In this document: positions 1 through 5,700 of the stretch, piece after piece
How positions within the stretch are numbered: position 1 is the stretch's first letter
How the letters are laid out: each line of letters starts with the position of its first letter
From: Brevundimonas sp.
Lineage (GTDB): Bacteria; Pseudomonadota; Alphaproteobacteria; Caulobacterales; Caulobacteraceae
Reading direction: 5' to 3'
Assembly: GCF_031082345.1 (NCBI RefSeq)
Contig: NZ_JAVHLH010000179.1
Location: 1-6,012 of the forward strand
Length of the DNA: 6,012 nucleotides
Notes under the pieces: model-generated
What the model saw: only the letters and a program-made list of their open reading frames with translations
Database searches by the model: none
Told to the model about the DNA's origin: nothing
Translations under genes and position numbers: made by a program

Positions 1-24
1 GTCGTCGGTGAGGGCGAAGTCCAT
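1..24 (-). CDS. N-terminus of a probable acyl-CoA dehydrogenase (partial, runs off left edge)
   Basis: Reading leftward from an ATG at 24-22, the eight visible codons encode MDFALTDD. This matches the usual opening of acyl-CoA dehydrogenases (MDF-L-T-[ED]-[ED]-Q...), flavoproteins that oxidise acyl-CoA thioesters to enoyl-CoA in fatty-acid or branched-chain amino-acid breakdown. A purine-rich Shine-Dalgarno-like stretch, GGGAAGAG on the minus strand, lies just upstream of the ATG at good spacing. A plausible promoter sits further upstream (82-111). The gene is divergent from the M23 gene at 176. Only eight residues are visible, so the family call rests on a short signature and could be wrong. 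The existence of a start codon here is better supported than the product name. Confidence 0.5.
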
Positions 25-46
25 GGGTCTCTTCCCGAAGCGTGTC

Positions 47-60
47 GCGGCTCGAGCCGC
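47..60. promoter_or_regulatory. Perfect 14-bp palindrome, candidate operator or leader hairpin
   Basis: GCGGCTCGAGCCGC is an exact palindrome lying 22 bp upstream of the leftward ATG and just downstream of the predicted leftward transcription start. A dimeric repressor bound here would block elongation or initiation. Alternatively, the RNA could form a 5-bp stem with a TCGA loop close to the ribosome-binding site. The site is visible; any function is inferred. Confidence 0.35.
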
Positions 61-81
61 TGGCGTGACTGGTTCGGGCGG

Positions 82-111
82 CTTCTAGCCGAGGCCGCGG
101 CTTCGCGTCGA
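82..111 (-). promoter_or_regulatory. Putative housekeeping promoter for the leftward gene
   Basis: On the minus strand, TCGACGC (111-105) matches the Caulobacter-type -35 consensus TTGACGS at 6 of 7 positions. GCTAGAAG (89-82) matches the -10 consensus GCTANAWC at 7 of 8 positions, counting N as a match. The spacer between these elements is 15 nt, one more than the 10-14 usually quoted. Measured as hexamers, TCGACG to TAGAAG are 18 bp apart. The start of transcription would fall near 75, giving a leader of about 50 nt before the ATG at 24. This is a match by eye, and GC-rich sequence gives chance hits. Confidence 0.4.
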
Positions 112-175
112 GGCGGCAGCCTGCATCCAAACGAACTCCGTCGGGCCTCATACACCGAATCGAGGGAGCAATCGG

Positions 176-1234
176 ATGATGCGAATCGGCATGTGGGCCA
201 TGGCGGCCCTGCTGGCGGGGCCGGCGGCGGCGCAGACGGTGGAGGGGCGCATCCTGCCGGAGCGACCCTATGTCGAGCAGACGCGCTACGGACAGGCGCT
301 GAATTTCGACATCGCCCTGGCCAACCGGAGCGACCGTCAAGCCTCCCTGACCGAGCTGGAAGTGACGTTCGTCGGGGCGGACGGGCGCGACATCCTGACC
401 CGGCGCCTCGACGGCAATGGCACGGCGCCGTCGATCCAGACCGTTCCGAACAGGATCGTGGAGGCGGGCGCGGAGGCGTTGCTGTTCAACCCGTTCGAAC
501 ACGCCCCGGCCGGCCGGGCGGTCGGGGCCGTCCGGATCACGGCCACCCTGTCAGCGGACGGATTGCCGGATCAGGTGATCACGGCCTCGACAACGGTGCG
601 CGCCGCGCCGCCCTCCCCTGGTCTTTCACCAGTGACCGGACGGGTGCTGGTCTGGGACGGGCACGACGCCCTCTCCCACCATCGCCGCTGGGACTATCTG
701 CTGCCGCCGATCCGGGCGCTCGGCTTTTCGAGCAACGCCATGCGCTACAGCTACGACTTCGTCACGGTTGACGACGCGGGCCGTATGCACAGCGGTGACG
801 GCGAGGTGAACACGGACTGGTTCGGCTTCGGCCAGCCGGTGCGGACGCCGGCAGCGGGCGTCGTCGTCCAGGTGCGGGACGACCGGCCAGACGACCGGCG
901 CTTCGATCCGTCCGAGCTGGTAGAGGACATCAACCTGGTGTTCGGGAACGTCGTGGTGATCGCGCACGAGGACGGATCCTTCAGCATGCTGGGCCATGTC
1001 AAACAGGACAGCGCCACGGTGCGTCCCGGGGATCGGGTGGAGGCCGGACAGACGGTGGCGGCGATCGGCGCGTCGGGCAGTTCGCTCTTCCCACACCTGC
1101 ACTATCAACGGGTCGACGCCGCCGACATGCGTGGCGAGGGCATACCCTCGACCTTCCGCGAGGTGTGGCTGGACGACGGCTCCGCGCCGGTGAACGGGCA
1201 TGTCGACAGCGGCGAGATCTTCCTGGCCCGATGA
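176..1234 (+). CDS. Secreted M23-family peptidase-like protein
   Basis: This 352-residue protein starts at the first of two adjacent ATGs, 7 nt after GAGGGAG. Residues 1-19 form a signal peptide with a small-residue cleavage site (AAA|Q), so the protein is exported. Residues of about 20-145 look like a beta-rich accessory domain. Residues of about 155-345 carry the LytM/M23 fold, here with SYDF (D194), TPAAGVV (224-230), a GN-V-V-I-AH segment (257-264), GH (H274), V-GD-V-AGQ (282-292) and PHLHY (H307, H309). M23 enzymes are zinc endopeptidases that cut peptidoglycan cross-links or regulate such enzymes. The usual first zinc histidine, a few residues before the Asp, is not present; a HHRR motif at 168-171 precedes it instead. 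As I recall, that motif also occurs in a subfamily whose pre-Asp motif resembles QRFAIDW. Substrate and activity are unproven. The gene is co-directional with hemB but functionally unrelated. Confidence 0.8.
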   Translation: MMRIGMWAMAALLAGPAAAQTVEGRILPERPYVEQTRYGQALNFDIALANRSDRQASLTELEVTFVGADGRDILTRRLDGNGTAPSIQTVPNRIVEAGAEALLFNPFEHAPAGRAVGAVRITATLSADGLPDQVITASTTVRAAPPSPGLSPVTGRVLVWDGHDALSHHRRWDYLLPPIRALGFSSNAMRYSYDFVTVDDAGRMHSGDGEVNTDWFGFGQPVRTPAAGVVVQVRDDRPDDRRFDPSELVEDINLVFGNVVVIAHEDGSFSMLGHVKQDSATVRPGDRVEAGQTVAAIGASGSSLFPHLHYQRVDAADMRGEGIPSTFREVWLDDGSAPVNGHVDSGEIFLAR

Positions 1235-1254
1235 GCCGCCGGCCATGCGGCTTT
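1234..1254 (+). terminator. Weak hairpin after the M23 gene (possible terminator)
   Basis: AGCCGC (1234-1239) and GCGGCT (1247-1252) can pair as a 6-bp stem with a 7-nt loop, starting inside the stop codon of the M23 gene. Only three T residues in a row follow the GC stem, and the first is the last stem base, so a strong intrinsic terminator is unlikely. It may give partial termination before hemB. Confidence 0.25.
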
Positions 1255-1280
1255 GCGGTCGGAGGCGATTGTCCTAAACC
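1253..1280 (+). promoter_or_regulatory. Putative hemB promoter, possibly giving a leaderless mRNA
   Basis: CCTAAACC (1273-1280) fits the Caulobacter -10 consensus GCTANAWC at 6 of 8 positions, counting N as a match. A weak TTGCGGT (1253-1259) lies 13 nt upstream in the -35 position. Transcription would start around 1286-1287, at the A of the hemB ATG. In agreement, no Shine-Dalgarno lies at normal spacing: the only GGAGG (1261-1265) is 21 nt before the ATG. The -35 match is poor (4 of 7). Confidence 0.35.
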
Positions 1281-1286
1281 GCCCGC

Positions 1287-2291
1287 ATGACCCAGCCGTT
1301 CGCGCCCGCCGCCTTTCCCTACGCCCGCCCCCGCCGGTTGCGCAGCCAGCCCTGGGTGCGGCGGCTGACAGCCGAGACGACGCTGACGCCCGCGGATCTG
1401 GTGTGGCCGCTGATCGTGCATGACGGGGAAGACGACCGCCTGCCTGTGGCGTCGATGCCCGGCGTGTTCCGGCTGAGCCCGAAGGCGGCGGCGGCGGCGG
1501 CGGTCGAGGCCCGGGATCTGGGCATTCCGGCGGTGGCGCTGTTTCCCAATGTCGACGGGGCGATCAAGGACTGCGTCGGCACCGGCGCGACCGACCCGGA
1601 CGGCCTGATCCCCGAGTGCATCAAGGCCATCAAGGACGCGGCCCCGGAGATCGGGGTCATCACCGATGTGGCGCTGGATTGCTATACTGACCATGGCCAC
1701 GACGGGGTGCTGGAGGACGGGCGCATCGTCAACGACACGACGCTGGAGCGGCTGGCCGAACAGGCCTTCATCCACGCCCATGCGGGCGCCGACGTGGTGG
1801 CGCCGTCGGACATGATGGACGGGCGGGTCCAGGCCATCCGCGAGGCGCTGGAGGCCAACGGCCTGCAGGATGTGATGATCCTGGCCTATGCGGCCAAATA
1901 CGCCTCGGCCTTCTACGGGCCGTATCGCGACGCCGTCGGCTCGGCCAAAGCCCTGACCGGCGACAAGAAGACCTATCAGATGGACTACGCCAACTCCGAC
2001 GAGGCGCTGCGCGAGGTGGCCATGGACATCGCCGAGGGCGCCGACGCGGTGATGGTCAAGCCGGGGATGCTTTATCTCGATATTGTTCAGCGAGTTAGCG
2101 AGACCTTCAAGGTGCCGACCTTCGCCTATCAGGTGTCGGGCGAATACGCGATGATGCGGGCGGCCATGGCCAATGGCTGGCTGGAGGAGGATCGGGCGAT
2201 TCTGGAAAGCCTGCACGCCTTCAAGCGCGCCGGGGCGGTGGGGGTGTTGACGTATTTCGCGCCGCAGGCGGCAAGGCTGCTGGGAGCCTAG
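1287..2291 (+). CDS. hemB: Porphobilinogen synthase (delta-aminolevulinic acid dehydratase)
   Basis: HemB condenses two 5-aminolevulinate molecules into porphobilinogen, the second common step of tetrapyrrole (heme, cobalamin) synthesis in the cytoplasm. The 334-residue length is normal for the family, and the FPYARPRRLR motif (10-19) places the start correctly. The two Schiff-base lysines are K204 (AAKYAS) and K258 (MVKPG). Other family motifs are SDMMDGRV (174-181) and YQVSGEYAM (281-289). The metal-site segment DVALDCYTDHGHDG (127-140) has alanine or aspartate where zinc-type enzymes have their three cysteines (A129, D131, D139); C132 is not one of those positions. This is the aspartate-rich, magnesium-type site known from Pseudomonas and Bradyrhizobium. 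The gene starts 52 nt after the M23 gene, probably from its own promoter, and is followed by a palindromic element. A short AT-richer codon run occurs at 2070-2102. Confidence 0.97.
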   Translation: MTQPFAPAAFPYARPRRLRSQPWVRRLTAETTLTPADLVWPLIVHDGEDDRLPVASMPGVFRLSPKAAAAAAVEARDLGIPAVALFPNVDGAIKDCVGTGATDPDGLIPECIKAIKDAAPEIGVITDVALDCYTDHGHDGVLEDGRIVNDTTLERLAEQAFIHAHAGADVVAPSDMMDGRVQAIREALEANGLQDVMILAYAAKYASAFYGPYRDAVGSAKALTGDKKTYQMDYANSDEALREVAMDIAEGADAVMVKPGMLYLDIVQRVSETFKVPTFAYQVSGEYAMMRAAMANGWLEEDRAILESLHAFKRAGAVGVLTYFAPQAARLLGA

Positions 2292-2299
2292 CCCCTCTT

Positions 2300-2460
2300 T
2301 CGTCATTCCGGGCGGGGAGCCGCAACGCGGCCCGCAGACCCGGAACCCAGCGGCGCGCGAGAGCGCGAAGCTGTCGAGAGCTCATCCGGCGCCGGTGCTT
2401 CGCCGCAGTCGCGGCGCCGCTGGGTTCCGGTTCTTCGCTGCGCTTCGCCCGGAATGCCGA
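2300..2460. repeat. Palindromic repeat-like element between convergent genes
   Basis: About 160 bp forms a long imperfect inverted repeat. The outer arms 2300-2314 and 2446-2460 match at 14 of 15 positions (TCGTCATTCCGGGCG against TCGGCATTCCGGGCG). The inner arms 2340-2356 and 2414-2430 match perfectly over 17 bp (CCGGAACCCAGCGGCGC). Between them, the left arm carries a small GCCGC-AAC-GCGGC hairpin (2319-2331). The centre holds the palindromes GAGCTC (2378-2383) and CCGGCGCCGG (2386-2395). The element starts 8 nt after the hemB stop and ends 3 nt before the stop of the convergent gene. Sequences of the type ATTCCGGGCG...CCCGGAACCCAG are, as I recall, dispersed in many alphaproteobacterial genomes as REP-like elements. 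Only one copy is in this window, so repetition is not shown here. It could act as a two-way transcription terminator or mRNA stabiliser. No coding gene is supported inside it. Confidence 0.75.
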
Positions 2461-2463
2461 AAG

Positions 2464-3273
2464 TTAGAGGGCGAGGCGCGCGCTCCAGCCGTCGAACGCC
2501 ACCTCGACGTTCGGCGGAACAGCCGCCGACAGGGCGTTGTAGTCGAGGTCGAGATGCAGGTTGGTGAGCACCGCCTTTTTCGCCCCGGCCCGGGCGATCC
2601 AGTCCAGCGTCTTCTCGACGTGGGCGTGGGTCGGATGCGGCGTCCAGCGCAGGGCGTCGACGATCCACAGGTCGCAGCCGCGCACCGCTTCGATCGCCGC
2701 CTCGTCGAGATCGGACACGTCGCTGGAGTAGGCCACGCCGCCAATGCGGTAGCCGACCGAGCGGATCGGGCCGTGGGCCTGGTCGAAGGTGACGACGGGG
2801 ACCGGGCCGCCGGAGCCGTCGACGCTCCAGGCCTGGCCGTGCGGGGGAATTGGGCGGGCGTCGAGGATGGCGGGATAGCCCTCGACGCTCTCAAAGATGT
2901 AGCGGAAGCGGCCGTACAGGGCCTGATGGGTGGCGGCGTCCATATGGGCCGGCAGCCGGCGGCGGGCGCGCAGGGCGAAGACTCGCAGGTCGTCGATGCC
3001 GTGGGTCTGGTCGGCGTGGTCGTGGGTGTAGAGGACGGCGTCGATGTGCCGGACCCCGGCGGCCAGCACCTGCTGGCGCAGGTCGGGCGAGGTGTCGATC
3101 AGGACGCTGGTCACGCCCTCGGGGCCATGACGGCGGACAAGCAGCGAGCAGCGCAGACGGCGGTTCTTCGGCTCGGCCGGGTCGCAGTCGCCCCAGTCGC
3201 CGTCGCCGCGCGGCACGCCGCCGGACGAGCCGCAGCCGAGGATGACGACCTCCAGCTCGCCCGCCGGGCCCAT
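2464..3273 (-). CDS. PhnP-like metallo-beta-lactamase-fold hydrolase
   Basis: This 269-residue protein starts at the ATG at 3273-3271, which overlaps the tatD stop by 1 nt (TGATG) and has a Shine-Dalgarno GGAGGG six bases upstream. The N-terminal LGCGSSGGVP (12-21), the cysteine-containing stretch C30...NRR...C42 and THDHADQTHGIDDLR (83-97) place it with the PhnP branch (COG1235) of the MBL fold, whose members include cyclic phosphodiesterases. Other expected metal ligands are visible: H84, H86, D88, H167 (QAHG), D185 (YSSDVSD) and H240 (TNLHLDLDY). The last position of the HxHxDH motif is Q89 rather than His, which may alter the second metal site. It is the last gene of the operon and ends against a palindromic element. 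Its substrate is unknown; in alphaproteobacteria this gene commonly follows tatD. Confidence 0.88.
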   Translation of the reverse strand: MGPAGELEVVILGCGSSGGVPRGDGDWGDCDPAEPKNRRLRCSLLVRRHGPEGVTSVLIDTSPDLRQQVLAAGVRHIDAVLYTHDHADQTHGIDDLRVFALRARRRLPAHMDAATHQALYGRFRYIFESVEGYPAILDARPIPPHGQAWSVDGSGGPVPVVTFDQAHGPIRSVGYRIGGVAYSSDVSDLDEAAIEAVRGCDLWIVDALRWTPHPTHAHVEKTLDWIARAGAKKAVLTNLHLDLDYNALSAAVPPNVEVAFDGWSARLAL

Positions 3274-4061
3274 CAGGCGCCCTCCGGCCGGGGAATGCGG
3301 TCGAACAGGGCGAAGAAGGCGTCGGTGGTGCGGGCTTCGGCCTCGTCGCGGGACCAGCCGCGGATCTCGGCCAGTTTGTCGAGGACGTGGCCGACGTACG
3401 CCGGCTCGTTGCGGCGGCCACGATGGGGCACGGGCGCGAGGTAGGGGCAGTCGGTCTCGACGATGATGCGGTCGGCGGGCAGGACGGCGATGATCTCGCG
3501 CACCTCGGTCGCGGCCTTGAAGGTGGCGATGCCGGAGACCGAGAACCACGCGCCCAGTTCCGCCGCCTTTTCCGCCAGTTCCGGCCCGCTGGTGTAGCAG
3601 TGCATCAGGAAACGGAACGGCCCCCGCGCCTGCTCTTCCTGAAGGATGTCGGCCATCACGGCGTCGGCCTCGCGGGTGTGGACGACCAACGGCAGGCCGG
3701 TGCGGCGGGCCGCCGCGATATGCTGGCGGAAGACGGCGGCCTGCAGGTCACGCGGGCTGAGGTCGTAATGGAAGTCGAGGCCGCATTCGCCGATGCCGAC
3801 GATCTTCGGGCGGGCGGCCAGTTCGAACAACCGGTCGGCGGTCAGATCGGCATAGTCCTTCGCCTCGTGCGGATGGACGCCGACGGTGGCCCAGATGTCG
3901 TCGTGAGCCATGGCCAGGGCGTGGGTGGCCTCGAAGGTGGACAGCTTGTCGGAGATCTCGACCATCAGGCCGACGCCGGCCGCGCGGGCGCGGGCGATGA
4001 CGGCGTCGCGGTCGTCGTCGAACTGGGGCGCGTGCAGATTGACGTGGCTGTCGATCAGCAT
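3273..4061 (-). CDS. TatD-family metal-dependent hydrolase (putative DNase)
   Basis: This 262-residue protein is of normal length for the family. TatD proteins are TIM-barrel, divalent-metal hydrolases of the amidohydrolase superfamily; E. coli TatD has 3'-5' exonuclease activity. Visible motifs are MLIDSHVNLH (1-10), VGVHPHE (60-66), GECGLDFHY (91-99, metal ligand E92), VVHTREA (126-132, H128), MHCYTSG (153-159, H154) and VETDCPYLAP (201-210, D204). The N-terminal HxH metal motif reads H6-V-N8, so the second histidine is replaced by asparagine. The ATG at 4061-4059 overlaps the holB stop by 1 nt (TGATG), and the stop overlaps the next ATG in the same way, indicating translational coupling. 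An in-frame extension upstream lies within holB and lacks family similarity. Its role in DNA repair or RNA quality control is inferred from the family. Confidence 0.93.
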   Translation of the reverse strand: MLIDSHVNLHAPQFDDDRDAVIARARAAGVGLMVEISDKLSTFEATHALAMAHDDIWATVGVHPHEAKDYADLTADRLFELAARPKIVGIGECGLDFHYDLSPRDLQAAVFRQHIAAARRTGLPLVVHTREADAVMADILQEEQARGPFRFLMHCYTSGPELAEKAAELGAWFSVSGIATFKAATEVREIIAVLPADRIIVETDCPYLAPVPHRGRRNEPAYVGHVLDKLAEIRGWSRDEAEARTTDAFFALFDRIPRPEGA

Positions 4062-5038
4062 CAGGCGCGGGCCTTGGTCCGCTGCAGGTCGGCCAGGGCC
4101 CCGGCCAGGACGTCGGCGCGGTCGAGGTTGATGGCGGCGGCGCGGTCGGGGAGCTCGGACAGCCGCTCCCACAGCTCGGCCCAGCGGGCCCCGGACTTGC
4201 CTTCGTCGAGCGCGCGCAGTTTCACCGCGGCGATGAGCCGGTCCATCAGGGTCTCGAACCGGTCCTGCCCCTCGGCGCCCCGGAATTTGTCGGCCACGGC
4301 CATGACCTCGGCGCGGTCGAGCGTCGGCGCCGCGACCCAGGCCTGGGCCAGCTGGTCGGCTTCCAGGGTCGCGCCGGAGGCGAGAGCCAGGGCCTGGCCG
4401 GGCGAGCCGGCCGCCATGCCGGCGATGCGGACGGCCTCGGCCGAGGGGACGCCGGTCTGGTTGCGGACCAGCTCCTCCAGCGCGTGCTGCGGCCAGACCG
4501 GGAAGGCGAGACGGCGGCAGCGCGAGCGGATGGTGGCCAGCAGCCGGCCCGGCGCATGGGTGACGAGGAACAGCACGCCCCGCTCCGGCGGTTCCTCAAG
4601 AACCTTGAGCAAGGCGTTGGCGGCATTGAGGTTCAGGTCGTCGGCGGCGTCGATGATGGCGACGCGATATCTCGCCTGGGACGGGCTCTTGGAGAAGAAT
4701 TCCGGCAGGTCGCGGGCCTGGTCGACGGAGATGGATTTCCTGGTCTTGCCGCCCTCGACGGCGCGTTCGAGGATCAGCAGGTCGGGATGGGACTGGGCGG
4801 TGATCAACCGCGCGACCGGATCGTCCGGCCGGGTCCCCAGCAAGCCGCGCGACGGATCGGGCGCGGCGCCGAGCAGGCGGCGGGCGGCGCGGTAGGCGAA
4901 GGTCGCCTTGCCCGAGCCCTCGACCCCGCACAGCAGCCAGGCGTGGTGCAGCCGGCCCTTGTCGAAGGCGTCGAGAAAGGCGGCCTCGGCGGCGGCGTCG
5001 GGGACCAGGTCGAAACGGTCGCGCGGGTGTTCGCTCAC
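4061..5038 (-). CDS. holB: DNA polymerase III subunit delta' (clamp loader)
   Basis: Delta' is the stator of the clamp-loader complex that opens and loads the beta sliding clamp at primer-template junctions. The 325-residue protein has an AAA+ N-terminal region: HHAWLLCG (31-38), a well-kept Walker A GVEGSGKA (38-45), a Walker-B-like VAIIDAADDLN (127-137), NALLKVLEEPP (141-151) and the SRC motif (S172-R173-C174) typical of clamp-loader subunits. The four zinc-binding cysteines of E. coli delta' are absent between Walker A and B. The start is GTG at 5038-5036, overlapping the tmk stop by 4 nt (GTGA), which also argues for this start. The C-terminal part (about 200-325) is helical and poorly conserved, as expected for the collar domain. 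DnaX also has Walker A, but the length, the SRC context and the position after tmk favour holB. Confidence 0.95.
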   Translation of the reverse strand: MSEHPRDRFDLVPDAAAEAAFLDAFDKGRLHHAWLLCGVEGSGKATFAYRAARRLLGAAPDPSRGLLGTRPDDPVARLITAQSHPDLLILERAVEGGKTRKSISVDQARDLPEFFSKSPSQARYRVAIIDAADDLNLNAANALLKVLEEPPERGVLFLVTHAPGRLLATIRSRCRRLAFPVWPQHALEELVRNQTGVPSAEAVRIAGMAAGSPGQALALASGATLEADQLAQAWVAAPTLDRAEVMAVADKFRGAEGQDRFETLMDRLIAAVKLRALDEGKSGARWAELWERLSELPDRAAAINLDRADVLAGALADLQRTKARA

Positions 5039-5661
5039 GGCAGTCGGGCCTCGACGGCGGCCCGGACCCGGGCCTCGACCGTGTCCAGATCGCCGTCGGC
5101 GTCGATGACCACGCAGCGTTCCGGATGGGCGGCGGCGATGTCGAGGAAGCCGCGCCGCAGCCGTTCGTGGAATTCCAGTCCCTTGGACTCGAACCGGGTC
5201 TCGAACAGGCCGCGGCCGAAGGCCCGCTCCAGCCCGACCTCGACCGGCAGGTCGAAGACGAGGGTCAGGTCCGGCTGGGTGGCGCCGACGATGGCGGCGT
5301 CCAGGGTCTCGATGAATTCGGCCGGGGTTCCGCCCCCGGCGCCCTGATAGGCGCGGCTGGAATCGGCGAAACGGTCGCAGACCACCCAGCGGCCGGCCTC
5401 AAGCGCGGGACGGATGGTGCGCTCCAGATGGTCCGAGCGGGCCGCATACATCAGCAGGGTCTCGGTCATCGGCGACCAGCGGCCGGCGTCGCCGTTGAGG
5501 GCCAGGTTGCGGATCTCCTCGGCCCCCTGCGAACCGCCGGGCTCACGGGTCTGGACGACCTCCAGATCACGGGCGCGCAGGTGTTCGACCAGCCGGGCGA
5601 CCTGGGTCGACTTGCCGGTCCCCTCGCCGCCCTCGAATGTGATGAAGCTGCCGTGAGTCAC
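5035..5661 (-). CDS. tmk: Thymidylate kinase (dTMP kinase)
   Basis: Tmk phosphorylates dTMP to dTDP with ATP, an essential step in dTTP supply. The 208-residue protein has the P-loop FEGGEGTGKST (9-19), TREPGG (38-43), the CDRFADSSRAYQG segment (95-107) with the DR motif, and an arginine-containing LID stretch ERAFGRGLFETRFE (145-158), as in the bacterial enzyme. The start is a GTG at 5661-5659, chosen because the family sequence begins a few residues before F-I-T-F-E-G. Another in-frame GTG lies 6 nt upstream, so the start is uncertain by two codons. No clear Shine-Dalgarno is seen. The SPOR gene ends 39 nt upstream, and the stop overlaps the holB GTG. The gene order tmk-holB is widespread in bacteria. 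Confidence 0.96.
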   Translation of the reverse strand: MTHGSFITFEGGEGTGKSTQVARLVEHLRARDLEVVQTREPGGSQGAEEIRNLALNGDAGRWSPMTETLLMYAARSDHLERTIRPALEAGRWVVCDRFADSSRAYQGAGGGTPAEFIETLDAAIVGATQPDLTLVFDLPVEVGLERAFGRGLFETRFESKGLEFHERLRRGFLDIAAAHPERCVVIDADGDLDTVEARVRAAVEARLP

Positions 5662-5700
5662 CGGCGCACAATGGCGGCGCCGACCGGCTTGCGGAAGGGT

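Larger units (their letters stand above)
25..175. other. Divergent intergenic region
   Basis: This 151-bp region separates two divergent start codons. It contains the 14-bp palindrome (47-60), the putative leftward promoter (82-111) with an imperfect palindrome in its spacer (91-104, core GCCGCGGC), and a Shine-Dalgarno sequence GAGGGAG (162-168) for the rightward gene. I could not find a convincing -35/-10 pair for the rightward gene. No small ORF with a ribosome-binding site was evident. Confidence 0.6.

Noticed and set aside
999..2306. 435-codon open frame on the minus strand opposite hemB
   Set aside because: It is antisense to a confidently identified hemB. The translation is low-complexity, rich in R, G, H and P, and matches no family motif. 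Such frames are expected in GC-rich genes.
2303..2668. Possible small genes inside the palindromic element
   Set aside because: Open frames crossing the inverted repeat run into the MBL gene in the wrong frame and have no ribosome-binding site or domain.
3274..3549. Upstream extension of the MBL hydrolase to a start at 3549
   Set aside because: The extension overlaps tatD and reads as arginine-rich shadow sequence. The ATG at 3273 has a good Shine-Dalgarno and the family N-terminus.
4062..4172. Upstream extension of TatD to a start at 4172
   Set aside because: The added residues lie within holB in another frame and are low-complexity. The family sequence begins at MLIDSH.
3387..4895. 502-codon open frame on the plus strand opposite tatD and holB
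   Set aside because: It spans two real genes on the other strand, has biased composition and no recognisable domain; it is a GC-driven antisense frame.
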